64,000 nucleotides of DNA, taken from contig NW_025777424.1 of NCBI RefSeq assembly GCF_021130785.1, positions 1-64,000 of the forward strand, read 5' to 3'. Below are positions 23,296 to 34,470 of this stretch, one piece after another. The notes beneath the pieces were generated by a model, which worked only from the letters and a program-made list of their open reading frames with translations, was not told where the DNA came from and ran no database searches. The first letter of the stretch is position 1. Every line of letters begins with the position of its first letter. A program made the position numbers and the translations under genes. The stretch comes from Homalodisca vitripennis. Taxonomy: Eukaryota > Arthropoda > Insecta > Hemiptera > Cicadellidae.

Positions 23296-24870
23296 TATAA
23301 TACAGAATTACTATTTTCAAGTCATATTATTTTTCAGGCAGTCCATTTAGATTGTCATTCAAAAGTAGTAGACCTACGGTTTTAAGGTAAATTATAGTAA
23401 CACTACAAAGGTAACTTATAGTAACACTATAAAGGTAACTTATAGTGATCTCGACCTTAATCTTGTGGTGATGCTCGAAGATGAATTTTTAGATTAAATT
23501 GCTTAAATCGCTGCTGTAGGAATCATTATTGTGTGTACGTTGTGATATTTAATTGTATATGCCTATTCTTTTTATTAAGTTAATAACTAGGAATTATTAA
23601 AAAAACCAGATGTGTCTGAAATTACATTGTCTATAAAAGGCATTTTTATTTATTATTTATTTATTTATGAAACTTAAAAATAATTTCCTAGTCAGATACT
23701 TTCCCAGTACTTATAAAGTTTAAGTGGGACTACTTTGAGGCAGCTCAACTTCGTTTAAAAATGATTAATTAAATTCGGTTCAGTAGTTTCGGAACAGAAA
23801 CAGGTTTAAATTGTATATATTTCCCTCCTATTTGAAGTTGGCTAAAAATGGTTTTTATTCTTCTCTTCTTGACATTTGTGTTGTACTTGAATGACGTGTT
23901 TGTAACATTGAAACTGATATTACCCACACACACGCGTGCGAAATATTTATTAATATATGAAGAAAAATTATGTTATGTTTGTTACTTTTTATAAAGGCTA
24001 GTTTTAAGACATTTCTTGTAAAATAATATAAAATAATATGTGGAGTGGTTTGATCTTTTTTAGAAATGTAGTTCTGTCTGAGAAACTAGCAAAACCCATC
24101 ACGCTTCAAAACTTTCTCAAGTGCACTTTTTGTGTTCTACATACAGAGTTTAAAACTTTGATGTTGACTATTCTTTTAAAAATCAGAGATTTAAAACTAA
24201 CACTTTACAGGTTTACTCAATGTGGTTTGTGCTTTAAAACATTCTTTGATGGTATAATTCTTGATATTACTACTTTAATGCTTTCTTGTACATTTGTTGG
24301 TAGAATCATGTAACACAAAGCTAATGTTCATGTTTATTAAACGTAAAATAGTCGGTAAGGCTGCATTAGTTGCTATATTTTCTATTTAAATTTATTTATA
24401 CATTTGAAATAAAGTAGTAAATTAGTTGATATAAACAAGTATACTGGATCACGGCAGACTAATTAAGCGTTCAGTCAGTCAAATTTACTCTTTGACTGAA
24501 CCATGAATTAAATACATTAGAATACACTCCCTTCGATAATGTTCGAAAATATTTTTAATGAGCCTAAATATAAACACAGTTTGCAAAAAGAATAAATGTC
24601 GAAATGAACATTTTGGTACCTACAATTTAATTTAATCTTTAGTTTTAAATATCGTATGCCTGATATCTCAACAATAAAAAGATAACGTGACATAAGTACT
24701 ATTGTATTCATAGCTTAAACACAGTTTAAAATATTCCAAAAATACTTGTTATTATCAATATAAATAAGAGTAGTTGTGAATAATTAGAACTATGGGATGC
24801 CTGTTTGACATACCAAGTATGATAAGAGCATTGTTCTAGGTTGAAAATCTTAGCAGTTAAATCAATTATA
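23296..24870. other. AT-rich intergenic DNA with a short 22-23 bp triplication
   Basis: At 23380-23452 a GGTAACTTATAGTAACACTA-type unit is repeated three times. The rest, including the open frame at 24038-24313, has no recognised motif. Confidence 0.5.
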
Positions 24871-24878
24871 TATATCTA

Positions 24879-24957
24879 AAGTGAGAGATCCGGGTTCGAT
24901 TCCCGGCGGAGCAAGTACTTTTTGCGATTCAATGTTTATTGAAATTAAAATAAGGCT
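24879..24957 (+). repeat. 5'-truncated tRNA-derived repeat (SINE-like)
   Basis: It starts inside the anticodon arm (AAGTGAGAG) and keeps a perfect box B, GGTTCGATTCC at 24893-24903. The T-arm is CCGGG/CCCGG, followed by GCGGAGCAAGTACTTTTTGCG and a TTTATTGAAATTAAAA tail. The match to the copies at 5539 and 5729 identifies one dispersed family. It is bracketed by TA tracts. Confidence 0.7.
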
Positions 24958-24979
24958 ATTGCCATTTATACAGTTGAAA

Positions 24980-24980
<1 letters not shown>

Positions 24981-25024
<44 letters not shown>

Positions 25025-25050
25025 TATATATATATATATATATATATATA
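24981..25050. repeat. (TA)n microsatellite
   Basis: Nearly pure TA dinucleotides with one AAG interruption at about 25022. Confidence 0.95.
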
Positions 25051-25964
25051 GACAAAGGGCTGAGCAATAATTTGTCAGATATACTACGTATTTGTATTAC
25101 AAAAAAGCATAATTTGAATATTGTACTTCTAAGAAATGAACATGAAACAAGCAAGTTATATAACAGGAACTATTGATATTGAATTTGGATTTGTCCTTGT
25201 TATATTCTGCAGTTCACAAATTCTACAGTTAGCTGCTATCGTTGTTATTATATTATATTATTATATTATTTGCGGAACCTCGACAAGTCCGGACTTGCTG
25301 TGTGTAATTGTGTTACAACCACCTCAGTCTATAATATTGCGGCTAGCTGTGTTGGTGGTTATAGTCTATGAATAGTTCAAATAACAAATGCTAACAGGTC
25401 TATTACTTCTGTTTAATTTACCTTAACATTTGTTAAGAGTAAGTAATTAACAATATATTCATGAAGTATACTTACAATTCATTATTTATGTAGGATAAGT
25501 ACGGATGTTTTGTATATTTTGTATATTTCAAATAAGTTAAGATAGGGAACAGTTTAAAATTGAAACCACTTTTATAACAATATGTTAGAGCCCAAAAATC
25601 ATTTTGAGTACTCTTCTTTTAAAGTTAAATTTAATGGTTTATAAACATTATACAAATGAGTAATAAAAACACTATGAAGGCAATTAGACTTATTGACTGA
25701 AAAAATTCTATTAAAATAACTGTAATGACTATCTTTATTTTTTTTTTATAACGGTACCAATATTGTGCACTTACTAAAAACTTAAAGGTAATACGATATT
25801 TTATTCTATGTAGTATTGAAATTGTTGTCTATAAGTAATTATTAAAGTGTATCTATTTCTATGCTGCAGCGTGTATTGTATGACGTTGGTAGCAGTGACG
25901 TAGCTGTTTTTCTGCCTAATGCAACGTATTGGGGTTTTCATTCTTTTATATAACTTTTGGTTAT

Positions 25965-25974
25965 ACGCACACGC

Positions 25975-26038
<64 letters not shown>
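25965..26038. repeat. (CA)n microsatellite
   Basis: CA dinucleotides with CG and TA interruptions. The Cys/Val-only frames on the minus strand come from this repeat and are not genes. Confidence 0.95.
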
Positions 26039-26371
26039 CAACGCTATATGTGTATTTATATGTATTTATGCTTATAAATATATGAAATCCCATATCCACA
26101 CGTTGTAGTATTTTAACCATTTGAATAAATATTATTTTGAATAGTAAGAAGTTTCTTTATAAAGTAAAATCTTATACATGTTTTTACTCTCATTTACATT
26201 ATATAAAATGTCGCACCAAGAACGTGTGCTAGCTCTAAGTCTTGAGCATAAATGAGACTTGCGTTTCTTTGAAGTCAAAGCTCTTGTTTCTTCACCGAAT
26301 ACTTCTCTTCTGTCCTTAACAACCCAGCCGTCTTGGTTTACAATGCTGGGAGTTGTATTTCGTTGTTTGTC

Positions 26372-26376
<5 letters not shown>

Positions 26377-26421
<45 letters not shown>
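26377..26421. repeat. (TA)n microsatellite
   Basis: Pure TA run of about 45 bases. Confidence 0.95.
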
Positions 26422-26425
<4 letters not shown>

Positions 26426-27689
26426 GTCTTTTTTGAATAATTAAATTTGTATAGACATATTTTTATTTACATTTGCGTTAGTTTTAAATATACTTCCTGT
26501 GTGATAAAAGTGTTACTTCTTTCAGAAAAAATTCAACGAAAACTATTTGTAATAATTTAAGCTAATCTCTTTTTCTCAATAGTATTTGTTTTATTTACCA
26601 CAAACCATAAGTAGAAAATTCTGTTAGACTATGAGCAGCCAAATCAATATAATTGTATTCTTTTCTTATTTGACGTAAATAAAATAAAATAAGACGAGCT
26701 TGCTTATTATTTAAATAACCCGGGATACTAAGAATTTAAAAAGGTGAATGGAAACTTATTTAATAATGCATCTTGAATGAAGTTATTTATTTTATATAAA
26801 ATAATAAAGTTATAGTTACTAATTTAGCTCTTTATAAATGATTAAAGCTTTTAGAGCTATGAGGATGTATAAAATAAAAAATAAAATATTATTCATATTA
26901 ATCTAGTGTCCACTTAGGTTTTATCATATTTTTAGCTACTGCTGAGAGTGCAGATATGTATATTTACAAAGGCTACAGAAATATGTCTTTATGTACACGG
27001 AAGTTAAAATATAAAGACTAGTATTTCACACTTAAAATTCTGCCTCATATCGGAGTACTAAGTGATGTTATGTGTTTTAACAGACCTTATAAATGTACGT
27101 CAGCCACCATCGAGATGATGCTGATTTATTGTCCATTGGAAAAGCTTAGACATTTTTATATTATGGAAAACCCTTTAAGTAACGTCTGGTTCAAAGAATC
27201 CTCAGGATATTTTGCTCCGAGACTGTCAAGAATCCCGAATATTCAATCTTCCTCATTGCACATTTTCTGTCTATCTTGCTGCAATTTTTGTACAGAGTTG
27301 TACTTTGAAGAATATTTTTAAGCACCTATATTTTTAGTACTGCAAAAAATCATTACCTTAAATGAAAAATTTGTTGGTCATGTCCTTTGCTCAATGTTAA
27401 AGTTCCTTCGGCATATCTTGGTTACTGAAAGTTTAAATCAACTGGTTATGTAACAATACTCCAAGTCCAGGATGTGTGTAAGCTAGATGCACCATTTGTG
27501 AAGTAAGTAGACATTTTTAGGGATAATTTCGTATATCAAAAGATCATCCTATAGCGTTTTGTATCAAAGCAAATGAGGAAGGAAACCATGCTATTATATA
27601 CCTACAAGGAAGGTAAGTCCTAGTGGAATGTTTTGCGATTACCTTTGTGACTGTGATAAAAAGAGTAAGAATGTCTTATTGCAATGGAG

Positions 27690-28075
27690 TTGGGACTAAC
27701 GAGCCCTCTCTAACATTTAACCTGGGGACCAGCGGCTTAAAGTTGACTTCCGAACCACCGCCAATGGCCGGACAGGCGCTGCTTGCAAGGACAGGATTGC
27801 TCAGCGGTGACCCATCCAAGCAGCCACGCTCGACGTTGATTGCTCGGTTATCATGCGATTACCTTCGTACCCGCTACAGTGCGCCATTGGATATTTACTT
27901 TAATGCTCGCTTTATCCGTGTCAATCTTTTCTGATTCGCAGCTTTCTCCTCCACATCAGTCAGAGCGCCGGATTGTTGTTACAGCTTCTCTGGCACAGTA
28001 CGTTGGGCACCAGTGACCTCCTTGACCTTGACGTATCAGTAGAATCGGATTGTTCGGATATCGAAACAAAATCGA
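27690..28075 (-). repeat. 5S rRNA-like dispersed repeat (SINE3-like)
   Basis: On the minus strand the part at about 27785-27850 reads ACCGAGCAATCAACGTCGAG, then CGTGGCTGCTTGGATGGGTC and ACCGCTGAGCAATCC. This parallels the 3' half of eukaryotic 5S rRNA (AAGCAACGTCGGGC, GTACTTGGATGGGTGACCGC). The block is markedly GC-richer than its surroundings. It is not an intact 5S gene: the 5' half is not recognisable and the match is partial. I infer a repeat that captured 5S sequence. The open frame on the plus strand across it has no known motif. Confidence 0.5.
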
Positions 28076-29834
28076 ACTTCTAACTCGATAGTAAACTGTT
28101 GTGCGTTCTATTTATAGTTTATTTTGCTGTAACTTTTAGAAGCACCCGAAGGCTTCTCTCATGTGATGTATTATATTGTAAGAGTAAAAATCAAAGACAT
28201 AATATTAATTAAACTTTCTTTGACTAATAATTAGTGTCATAAACTTGGTATGCGTTTCATTACTTTTTGACAATATATCTTTACGTATTTTTTAATGTTT
28301 ACACCAATTAAAAAAGGTCATAATACTAATATTCCGGCGCCTTCAGCATTTCTAATAGTATAATAGGCGTATAATAGACTAATCTATGCCAAATCGCATA
28401 AAGTTTTCATTGTTAATTTTAATTTAGAGAAAAAAATCAAATTTAAAATGAGATCTGGTAAGCATTTGCTATGTGTATTCACCACTTTTCTTCAATGTCA
28501 CCACGTACTATATTTGTATAAAATTTATGTCATTACATCTCAAATAAATTCACATTGAAGGTATTAAAATGGAGTTTAAACAAACAATAATCACATTTTT
28601 TACAATCTGTGGGAATGATTTTACTCAATTAGAAATTCAGAAACACCAAATAAAATTGCTAAACAGATCCACAACTTTTGCTGGCTAGAAACTCACAAGC
28701 AAATAATGTTGTGAACTTGCTTCAATGTCAGAAGTTCCTTAACTAGGTAGAACCTCGGTATAATGAAACTGCCTATTATATTACTGACCTTAATTTGCAT
28801 CAAATCTGCATAGCGAAGTGACAATAGAGTTGTTGTAGTACAAAAATAATAGGTGGCTGCACCTTACTATTTGGTTTCACTAGTAATACTATGAATATTG
28901 CATCATATATAAGAGCTAGAAGTTTAGATTTTTACAAAGTCTAATTGCTGATAATAGTTGATGACTTTATTGAAATTTATGAAGCAAATACCAATAAAAA
29001 ATAGAATTTCATATGACTAAACGTAAATGCAGGTTTAAAACCAAACAACAACAAAAAAACCTAATTTTAAATAGCTTTTGGTTCCAGACGAATGCTCTGG
29101 GTAACGTTTTATATCTAACTGAATTCTAAGATTTGTTAAAAAATAATATTTATTGGTTTGATTCATGTAAGTTTTATAAAGGACAAGTAAAAGTATAAAT
29201 TATGTGCAAGATGCCTTTACAAGACCAATTACGCTGTTATAACATGTATTCATATTTTTAATAATTGATTGCTAATTTGGTAAGATCATTAAGTGAAGTA
29301 TGAAATATTATTTTAAAAATAGACATGACGTTTGGAGAAGTGTAATAACCACGTGGACATAATGTGCAATTTATGTATGAAATATTCGACCTGAAAACGT
29401 TACATATATAAGAAATATTTGAAAAACAGTTATATTGTGATTCGAATAAATTTGATTATTTTAAGTTTGCAGGTGCTGAAGGTAAACATTTTAAATTGGT
29501 ACTGTTATTTATCTATTATCGTTCTGGACAACTTTAAATTTTGTTTAAATTTTATTGTACATTTAAAATTACTCGTATGATAATATTGTTATTTGTTTTA
29601 AACATTTTATATATAAAATAGGATTTATAAACTTGTTAGTGAATATAGAACATGTTTAAATGGAACTTGTGTAATGTATTAGAGAAATTTCAGTATGAAA
29701 GATGTTGTTTGATGAAAAACGCTGTCTAAAAAACATATTATATATTATTTATATAAAAATTCACTACTGTAGTAAGGTCATATTTTGCTTGGATTTTATT
29801 ACTTCGAGACATTTTAAAACTAATTTCTCAACTA
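28076..29834. other. AT-rich intergenic DNA, no gene seen
   Basis: No open frame of note, no motif, no terminal repeats recognised. Confidence 0.5.
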
Positions 29835-29900
29835 TAATTTCCTATCCCCTCCCATATTCTAATTATATCCTAATTAGAATATGGGAGGGATTGGAAATTA
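29835..29900. repeat. Near-perfect long hairpin (about 30-bp stem, 5-base loop)
   Basis: The left arm (29835-29865) and the right arm (29871-29900) are reverse complements apart from one mismatch and one single-base bulge. The inner 18 bp (CCTCCCATATTCTAATTA) is perfect, with loop TATCC. It could be a miniature palindromic element, a small-RNA precursor or a simple palindrome. No flanking target duplication is obvious. Confidence 0.85.
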
Positions 29901-30867
29901 CAAACATTCTACCTTTTGCAATACACTTATTTATTGATAAAAATATCGGAATATTCATATGAGTTAATAGTCGAGTTGGTAGTTAACGAATCAGTTAATA
30001 GTAAGATTCGAGATTGTCTCATGATTCTTCCACATTTTTGTTCATTGTTTCATATCAGTATTTAAATGATACAAAGTTATTGATAGGTGCTTACAGTACT
30101 ACAACACAAGACTGCACTCAAATCAGATATTTTCACCAACTTTGAACGATGAATTTTACACTATTATCTTATATTTTTATTCTATGAATAACCTATATTG
30201 TATGTTAATATATTACTTGCTAATATATCATATGATTACGCTCAGCTTTTTTTACAAAATGTACTTATTTTGCTATTTCTCATTTCATCACGTTTACCAA
30301 TTAGACCAATATAAATTTAATATTTAACCAAAAGTGATAGGCTGCGCTAACGTTCAGCCAATAATATTTTAGCGTAATTAAGAATGGAACTAATTCAGAT
30401 CGCAGACCACTTGGCCGTGACTTGTGACATTTTAATTGATTAGCAGTCAAACCTCAACCGTGTCAATCGGTCAAACCACCACAATCAGTGAGTGCTGTCG
30501 AATTTGTGACTCCAGTAAATTAACTTTTCTTTCAGGACAAGTCACGTTTCAATTTTCATTAAAATGTCAATTTATATCACTTCACTCTAATATGTTTTTC
30601 AAACGAATATAACTTTAAATTCTCACTTAGAAAATATGTTTCCTTAATCAAATTCTATTTCATCATACTGTGAAAATAACGTAATTTTATTAAAGATGAA
30701 AGCCGAATATCCTAATAACGCTGAACTCATAATAATTCTTACGCATACCCACCCGCTGTCAAGATTATCATTAACGCTTGCCTATCATATTCAGTCATAA
30801 GATGTTAAACCAAAACTGGCAGTTCTATTGTGCTCATCCGTTTTGTTAGTGATCTACACCTCCATTA
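29901..30867. other. AT-rich intergenic DNA with a dispersed-repeat copy
   Basis: 30180-30360 is the inverted counterpart of 10540-10720 (shared GTTTACCAATTAGACCAAT-like phrase and GTTCAGCCAA). Nothing else is recognised. Confidence 0.45.
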
Positions 30868-31845
30868 TAGGATAAATCAAAACATTACTTTACATCTACG
30901 TATTTGTCAATACGATACATTGTGACATAGTATAAATCAAAAACATTACATTACATCTACGTATTTGTCAATACGATACGTTGTGACATAGTATAAATCA
31001 AAAACATTACATTACATCTACGTATTTGTCAATACGATACGTTGTGACATAGTATAAATCAAAACATTACTTTACATCTACTTATTTGTCAATACGATAC
31101 GTTGTGACATAGTATAAATCAAAAACATTACATTACATCTACGTATTTGTCAATACGATACGTTGTGACATAGTATAAATCAAAAACATTACTTTACATC
31201 TACGTATTTGTCAATACGATACATTTTGACATAGTATAAATCGAAAACATTACATTACATCTACGTATTTGTCAATACGATAGGTTGTGACATAGTATAA
31301 ATCAAAAACATTACATTACATCTACGTATTTGTCAATACGATACGTTGTGACATAGTATAAATCTAAAACATTACTTTACATCTACGTATTTGTCAATAC
31401 GATACGTTGTGACATAGTATAAATAAAAAACATTACATTACATCTACGTATTTGTCAATACGATACGTTGTGACGTAGTAGTATAAATAAAAAACATTGC
31501 ATTACATCTACGTATTTGTCAATACGATACGTTGTGACATAGTATAAATCAAAACATTACTTTACATCTACGTATTTGTCAATACGATACGTTGTGACAT
31601 AGTATAAATCAAAAACATTACATTACATCTACGTATTTGTCAATACGATACGTTGTGACATAGTATATAAATCAAAAACATTACATTACATCTACGTATT
31701 TGTCAATACGATACGTTGTGACATAGTATAAATCAAAAACATTACATTACATCTACGTATTTGTCAATACGATACGTTGTGACATAGTATAAATCAAAAA
31801 CATTACTTTACATCTACGTATTTGTCAATACGATACGTTGTACGT
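30868..31845. repeat. 61-bp satellite array, about 16 units
   Basis: TATTTGTCAATACGATACGT recurs every 60-61 bases from about 30900 to 31820. Units read ACATTAC.TTACATCTACG, the TATTTGTC phrase, then TGTGACATAGTATAAATC and an A run. Differences are CATTACATTAC/CATTACTTTAC, A-run length and rare small insertions (a TAG duplication near 31480). There is no unique spacer between units, so it is a tandem satellite, not a CRISPR-like array. Confidence 0.96.
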
Positions 31846-32959
31846 AGTAATAGCAACGAGACGGTGGCAGATGAAATATATTTGTAAAGAATTTGAGTAC
31901 ACTAACTTGACATTTTTTGGCATTTAGTGACTTACGTCTTTACGATTTAGTTCTTTATGTTAAGAAATTTGTTATTTAAATACTGATATGAAACTTGATT
32001 TAATGTACAAAAATCTGATTGTGTCATGTAGCAAGGCATGTTAAGAAAGATTTTATGTGTGTAGACTTTAAACTTTGTATACAATTTATATTTTACAAAA
32101 TAAAGTTATATGATGCGTATTTTTAGTGACAACTTCTCTTTTGCAAAATTTTCTGTCTGTGTATCTGTTCGCAAGACATCTCTTGAATGAAATGAACTAC
32201 AGGCTGTAAAGACAAGTGGTGTGGCTTATTTATGATTTGCATACATGATTCCTGAGGAGTTACATTTCTGAATTTTTCATAAACATTGTATACTAATGAG
32301 TAAATCCCATGAAAAAGTTGACAATGATCTCCAGGTAGAAGACAAGAACAAACTGGTCACGGTGCGGTGATCCCTTCCGTTAATGAACTTGCTGAACTTT
32401 AGTTAGTTGATGAGTTTTCCTGCCGCACCCCTTCTTCCTAAATACGCATCGTTGGAAATATGCAAAATTTTTACTGCCATTTTATTTACTTTAGGTAATC
32501 AGTGAGAAACGAATTAACAGTTTTCTCAATGTTAAATATTTCAAGTTATTATCCCTTTATTTTATATCTTCTGGATGTAGCACTGGCTTTGATTAGATTT
32601 CTATTTTCATTAAATGTATGACAATAAAATGTGAGTTAAAGACATTAAACACTTTTATCTTTAACTGTTAGGAAAACCAAACAAAGTAATAGATCATAAA
32701 TAAGGATATAGTTTGTAAAAAAAGTATGAAAGACTCGTGTCTTCCATTTGAAGTGTTATTGCAATATTACAAAAATTAAACAACGTTAAAATGTAATGGG
32801 TAGATACTAAATTTAGTGTCCGGAGGTTACAAGAGATATGCGGAGGAAAGTCATATTTTAATTGATTGGCAGGTTATAATTTGGTTCCTAGGATGCTTAT
32901 TAACTTCTCAAAAGTTAATTTTCTTCTAAATATCAACCGATCTTGGCATGTTTTATAAC
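31846..32959. other. Intergenic DNA, pieces of dispersed repeats
   Basis: 31970-32190 shares phrases with 3700-3900 and 10740-10780 (TTTAAATACTGATAT.AAAC, AAAATCTGATTGT, GCAAGACATCTC). 32330-32430 is locally GC-richer, with GGTGCGGTGATCCC followed about 60 bases later by CCTGCCGCACC, and I do not recognise it. No gene. Confidence 0.4.
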
Positions 32960-34165
32960 ATCTCTTGGACTAAATATTATTAAATATTAATAAAAACACT
33001 ACTTTTCCAAATTGTTTATTATTTCGGGCGAGGCCTTTCAAAACCAAAGGTTTCATCTTCAGGCAACTCCACAAATAAATATTTAAGTCTGTTCAGCTCA
33101 CTGGGCTTGAGTGCCATGTTCATTGTAGACTCTTGGAGCAATTGGAAATTCTTTAAATATTATTAAATATTAATAAAAACACTACTTTTCCAAATTGTTT
33201 ATTATTTCGGGCGAGGCCTTTCAAAACCAAAGGTTTCATCTTCAGGCAACTCCACAAATAAATATTTAAGTCTGTTCAGCTCACTGGGCTTGAGTGCCAT
33301 GTTCATTGTAGACTCTTGGAGCAATTGGAAATTCTTTAAATATTATTAAATATTAATAAAAACACTACTTTTCCAAATTGTTTATTATTTCGGGCGAGGC
33401 CTTTCAAAACCAAAGGTTTCATCTTCAGGCAACTCCACAAATAAATATTTAAGTCTGTTCAGCTCACTGGGCTTGAGTGCCATGTTCATTGTAGACTCTT
33501 GGAGCAATTGGAAATTCTTTAAATATTATTAAATATTAATAAAAACACTACTTTTCCAAATTGTTTATTATTTCGGGCGAGGCCTTTCAAAACCAAAGGT
33601 TTCATCTTCAGGCAACTCCACAAATAAATATTTAAGTCTGTTCAGCTCACTGGGCTTGAGTGCCATGTTCATTGTAGACTCTTGGAGCAATTGGAAATTC
33701 TTTAAATATTAATAAAAACACTACTTTTCCAAATTGTTTATTATTTCGGGCGAGGCCTTTCAAAACCAAAGGTTTCATCTTCAGGCAACTCCACAAATAA
33801 ATATTTAAGTCTGTTCAGCTCACTGGGCTTGAGTGCCATGTTCATTGTAGACTCTTGGAGCAATTGGAAATTCTTTAAATATTATTAAATATTAATAAAA
33901 ACACTACTTTTCCAAATTGTTTAATATTTAATAATATTTAAAGAATTTCCAATTGCTCCAAGAGTCTACAATGAACATGGCACTCAAGCCCAGTGAGCTG
34001 AACAGACTTAAATATTTATTTGTGGAGTTGCCTGAAGATGAAACCTTTGGTTTTGAAAGGCCTCGCCCGAAATAATAAACAATTTGGAAAAGTAGTGTTT
34101 TTATTAATATTTAATAATATTTAAAGAATTTCCAATTGCTCCAAGAGTCTACAATCTCTTGGACT
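32960..34165. mobile_element. 183-bp tandem/inverted array inserted with a 12-bp target duplication (Penelope-like candidate)
   Basis: ATCTCTTGGACT occurs at 32960-32971 and 34154-34165, bracketing 1182 bp. Inside are five forward units: ACTACTTTTCC at 32998, 33181, 33364, 33547 and 33720, spaced 183, 183, 183 and 173. A truncated sixth begins at 33903. The sequence then flips near 33920 to an inverted copy running to 34153. Forward units are essentially identical, suggesting a young event. On the minus-type strand (plus strand at 34031-34075) each unit has CTGAAGATGAAACC-TTT-GGTTTTGAAAGG. This is a CTGAAGA, 6-bp stem, GAAA arrangement resembling the hammerhead ribozyme core reported in Penelope-like elements. 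Tandem plus inverted partial copies and variable-length target duplications also fit that class. No reverse transcriptase is present. Confidence 0.6.
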
Positions 34166-34470
34166 GTTTATATTAGGATTATCGCACAGATGGACGGACA
34201 TCAATGCAGTTTTAAGAACGTCCTGTTTGTCCTTAATAAAGAATAATTTCCAATATTATGCACACCTTATAAACTGTGACATAGACTCTTTATCTTATAG
34301 TTGAGGTCCAAAATGTTCCTTTAGAGAACTTGTTACATAACCATTATCATTTATCCTGAATTAATATTGTAATAGTGGAAAGTTAGTACTTGGTGTAGAA
34401 GACATAATATCGTTTTACTGATTGTTTTGTATATATCTGCATTCAAGTCTTGAAATAAAAATACCTAATA
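34166..34470 (+). repeat. Dispersed repeat, copy A (interrupted by the 183-bp array)
   Basis: Sequence from the GCACAGATGGACGG phrase through CGTCCTGTTTGTCCTTAATA, AAGAATAATTTCCAATATTA and AAACTGTGACATAGACTCTT to an AAATAAAAA end. It matches 48820-49130 over about 280 bp. The left half of this repeat probably lies just before 32960, since removing the insertion joins ATAACATCTCTTGGACT to GTTTATATTAGG. Confidence 0.65.

Larger units (their letters stand above)
25051..27689. other. AT-rich intergenic DNA with microsatellites, no gene seen
   Basis: Apart from the CA and TA microsatellites listed separately, no gene is recognised. The frame at 25136-25375 is hydrophobic with an internal partial duplication (ILQLAAIVVIIL / ILRLAVLVVIV) that mirrors a DNA-level duplication; no family match is known to me. 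Confidence 0.45.

Noticed and set aside
25801..26120. Cys/Val-rich small proteins
   Set aside because: Translation of a CA microsatellite.
27623..27934. 103-residue protein on the plus strand
   Set aside because: Runs antisense through a dispersed 5S-like repeat, with no known motif.
30868..31845. CRISPR-like array
   Set aside because: Units follow one another directly with no unique spacers, and the context is eukaryotic.
32330..32430. Possible structured RNA (GGTGCGG ... CCGCACC)
   Set aside because: Only one short complementary pair about 60 bases apart; no match to a small nuclear or nucleolar RNA that I could support.
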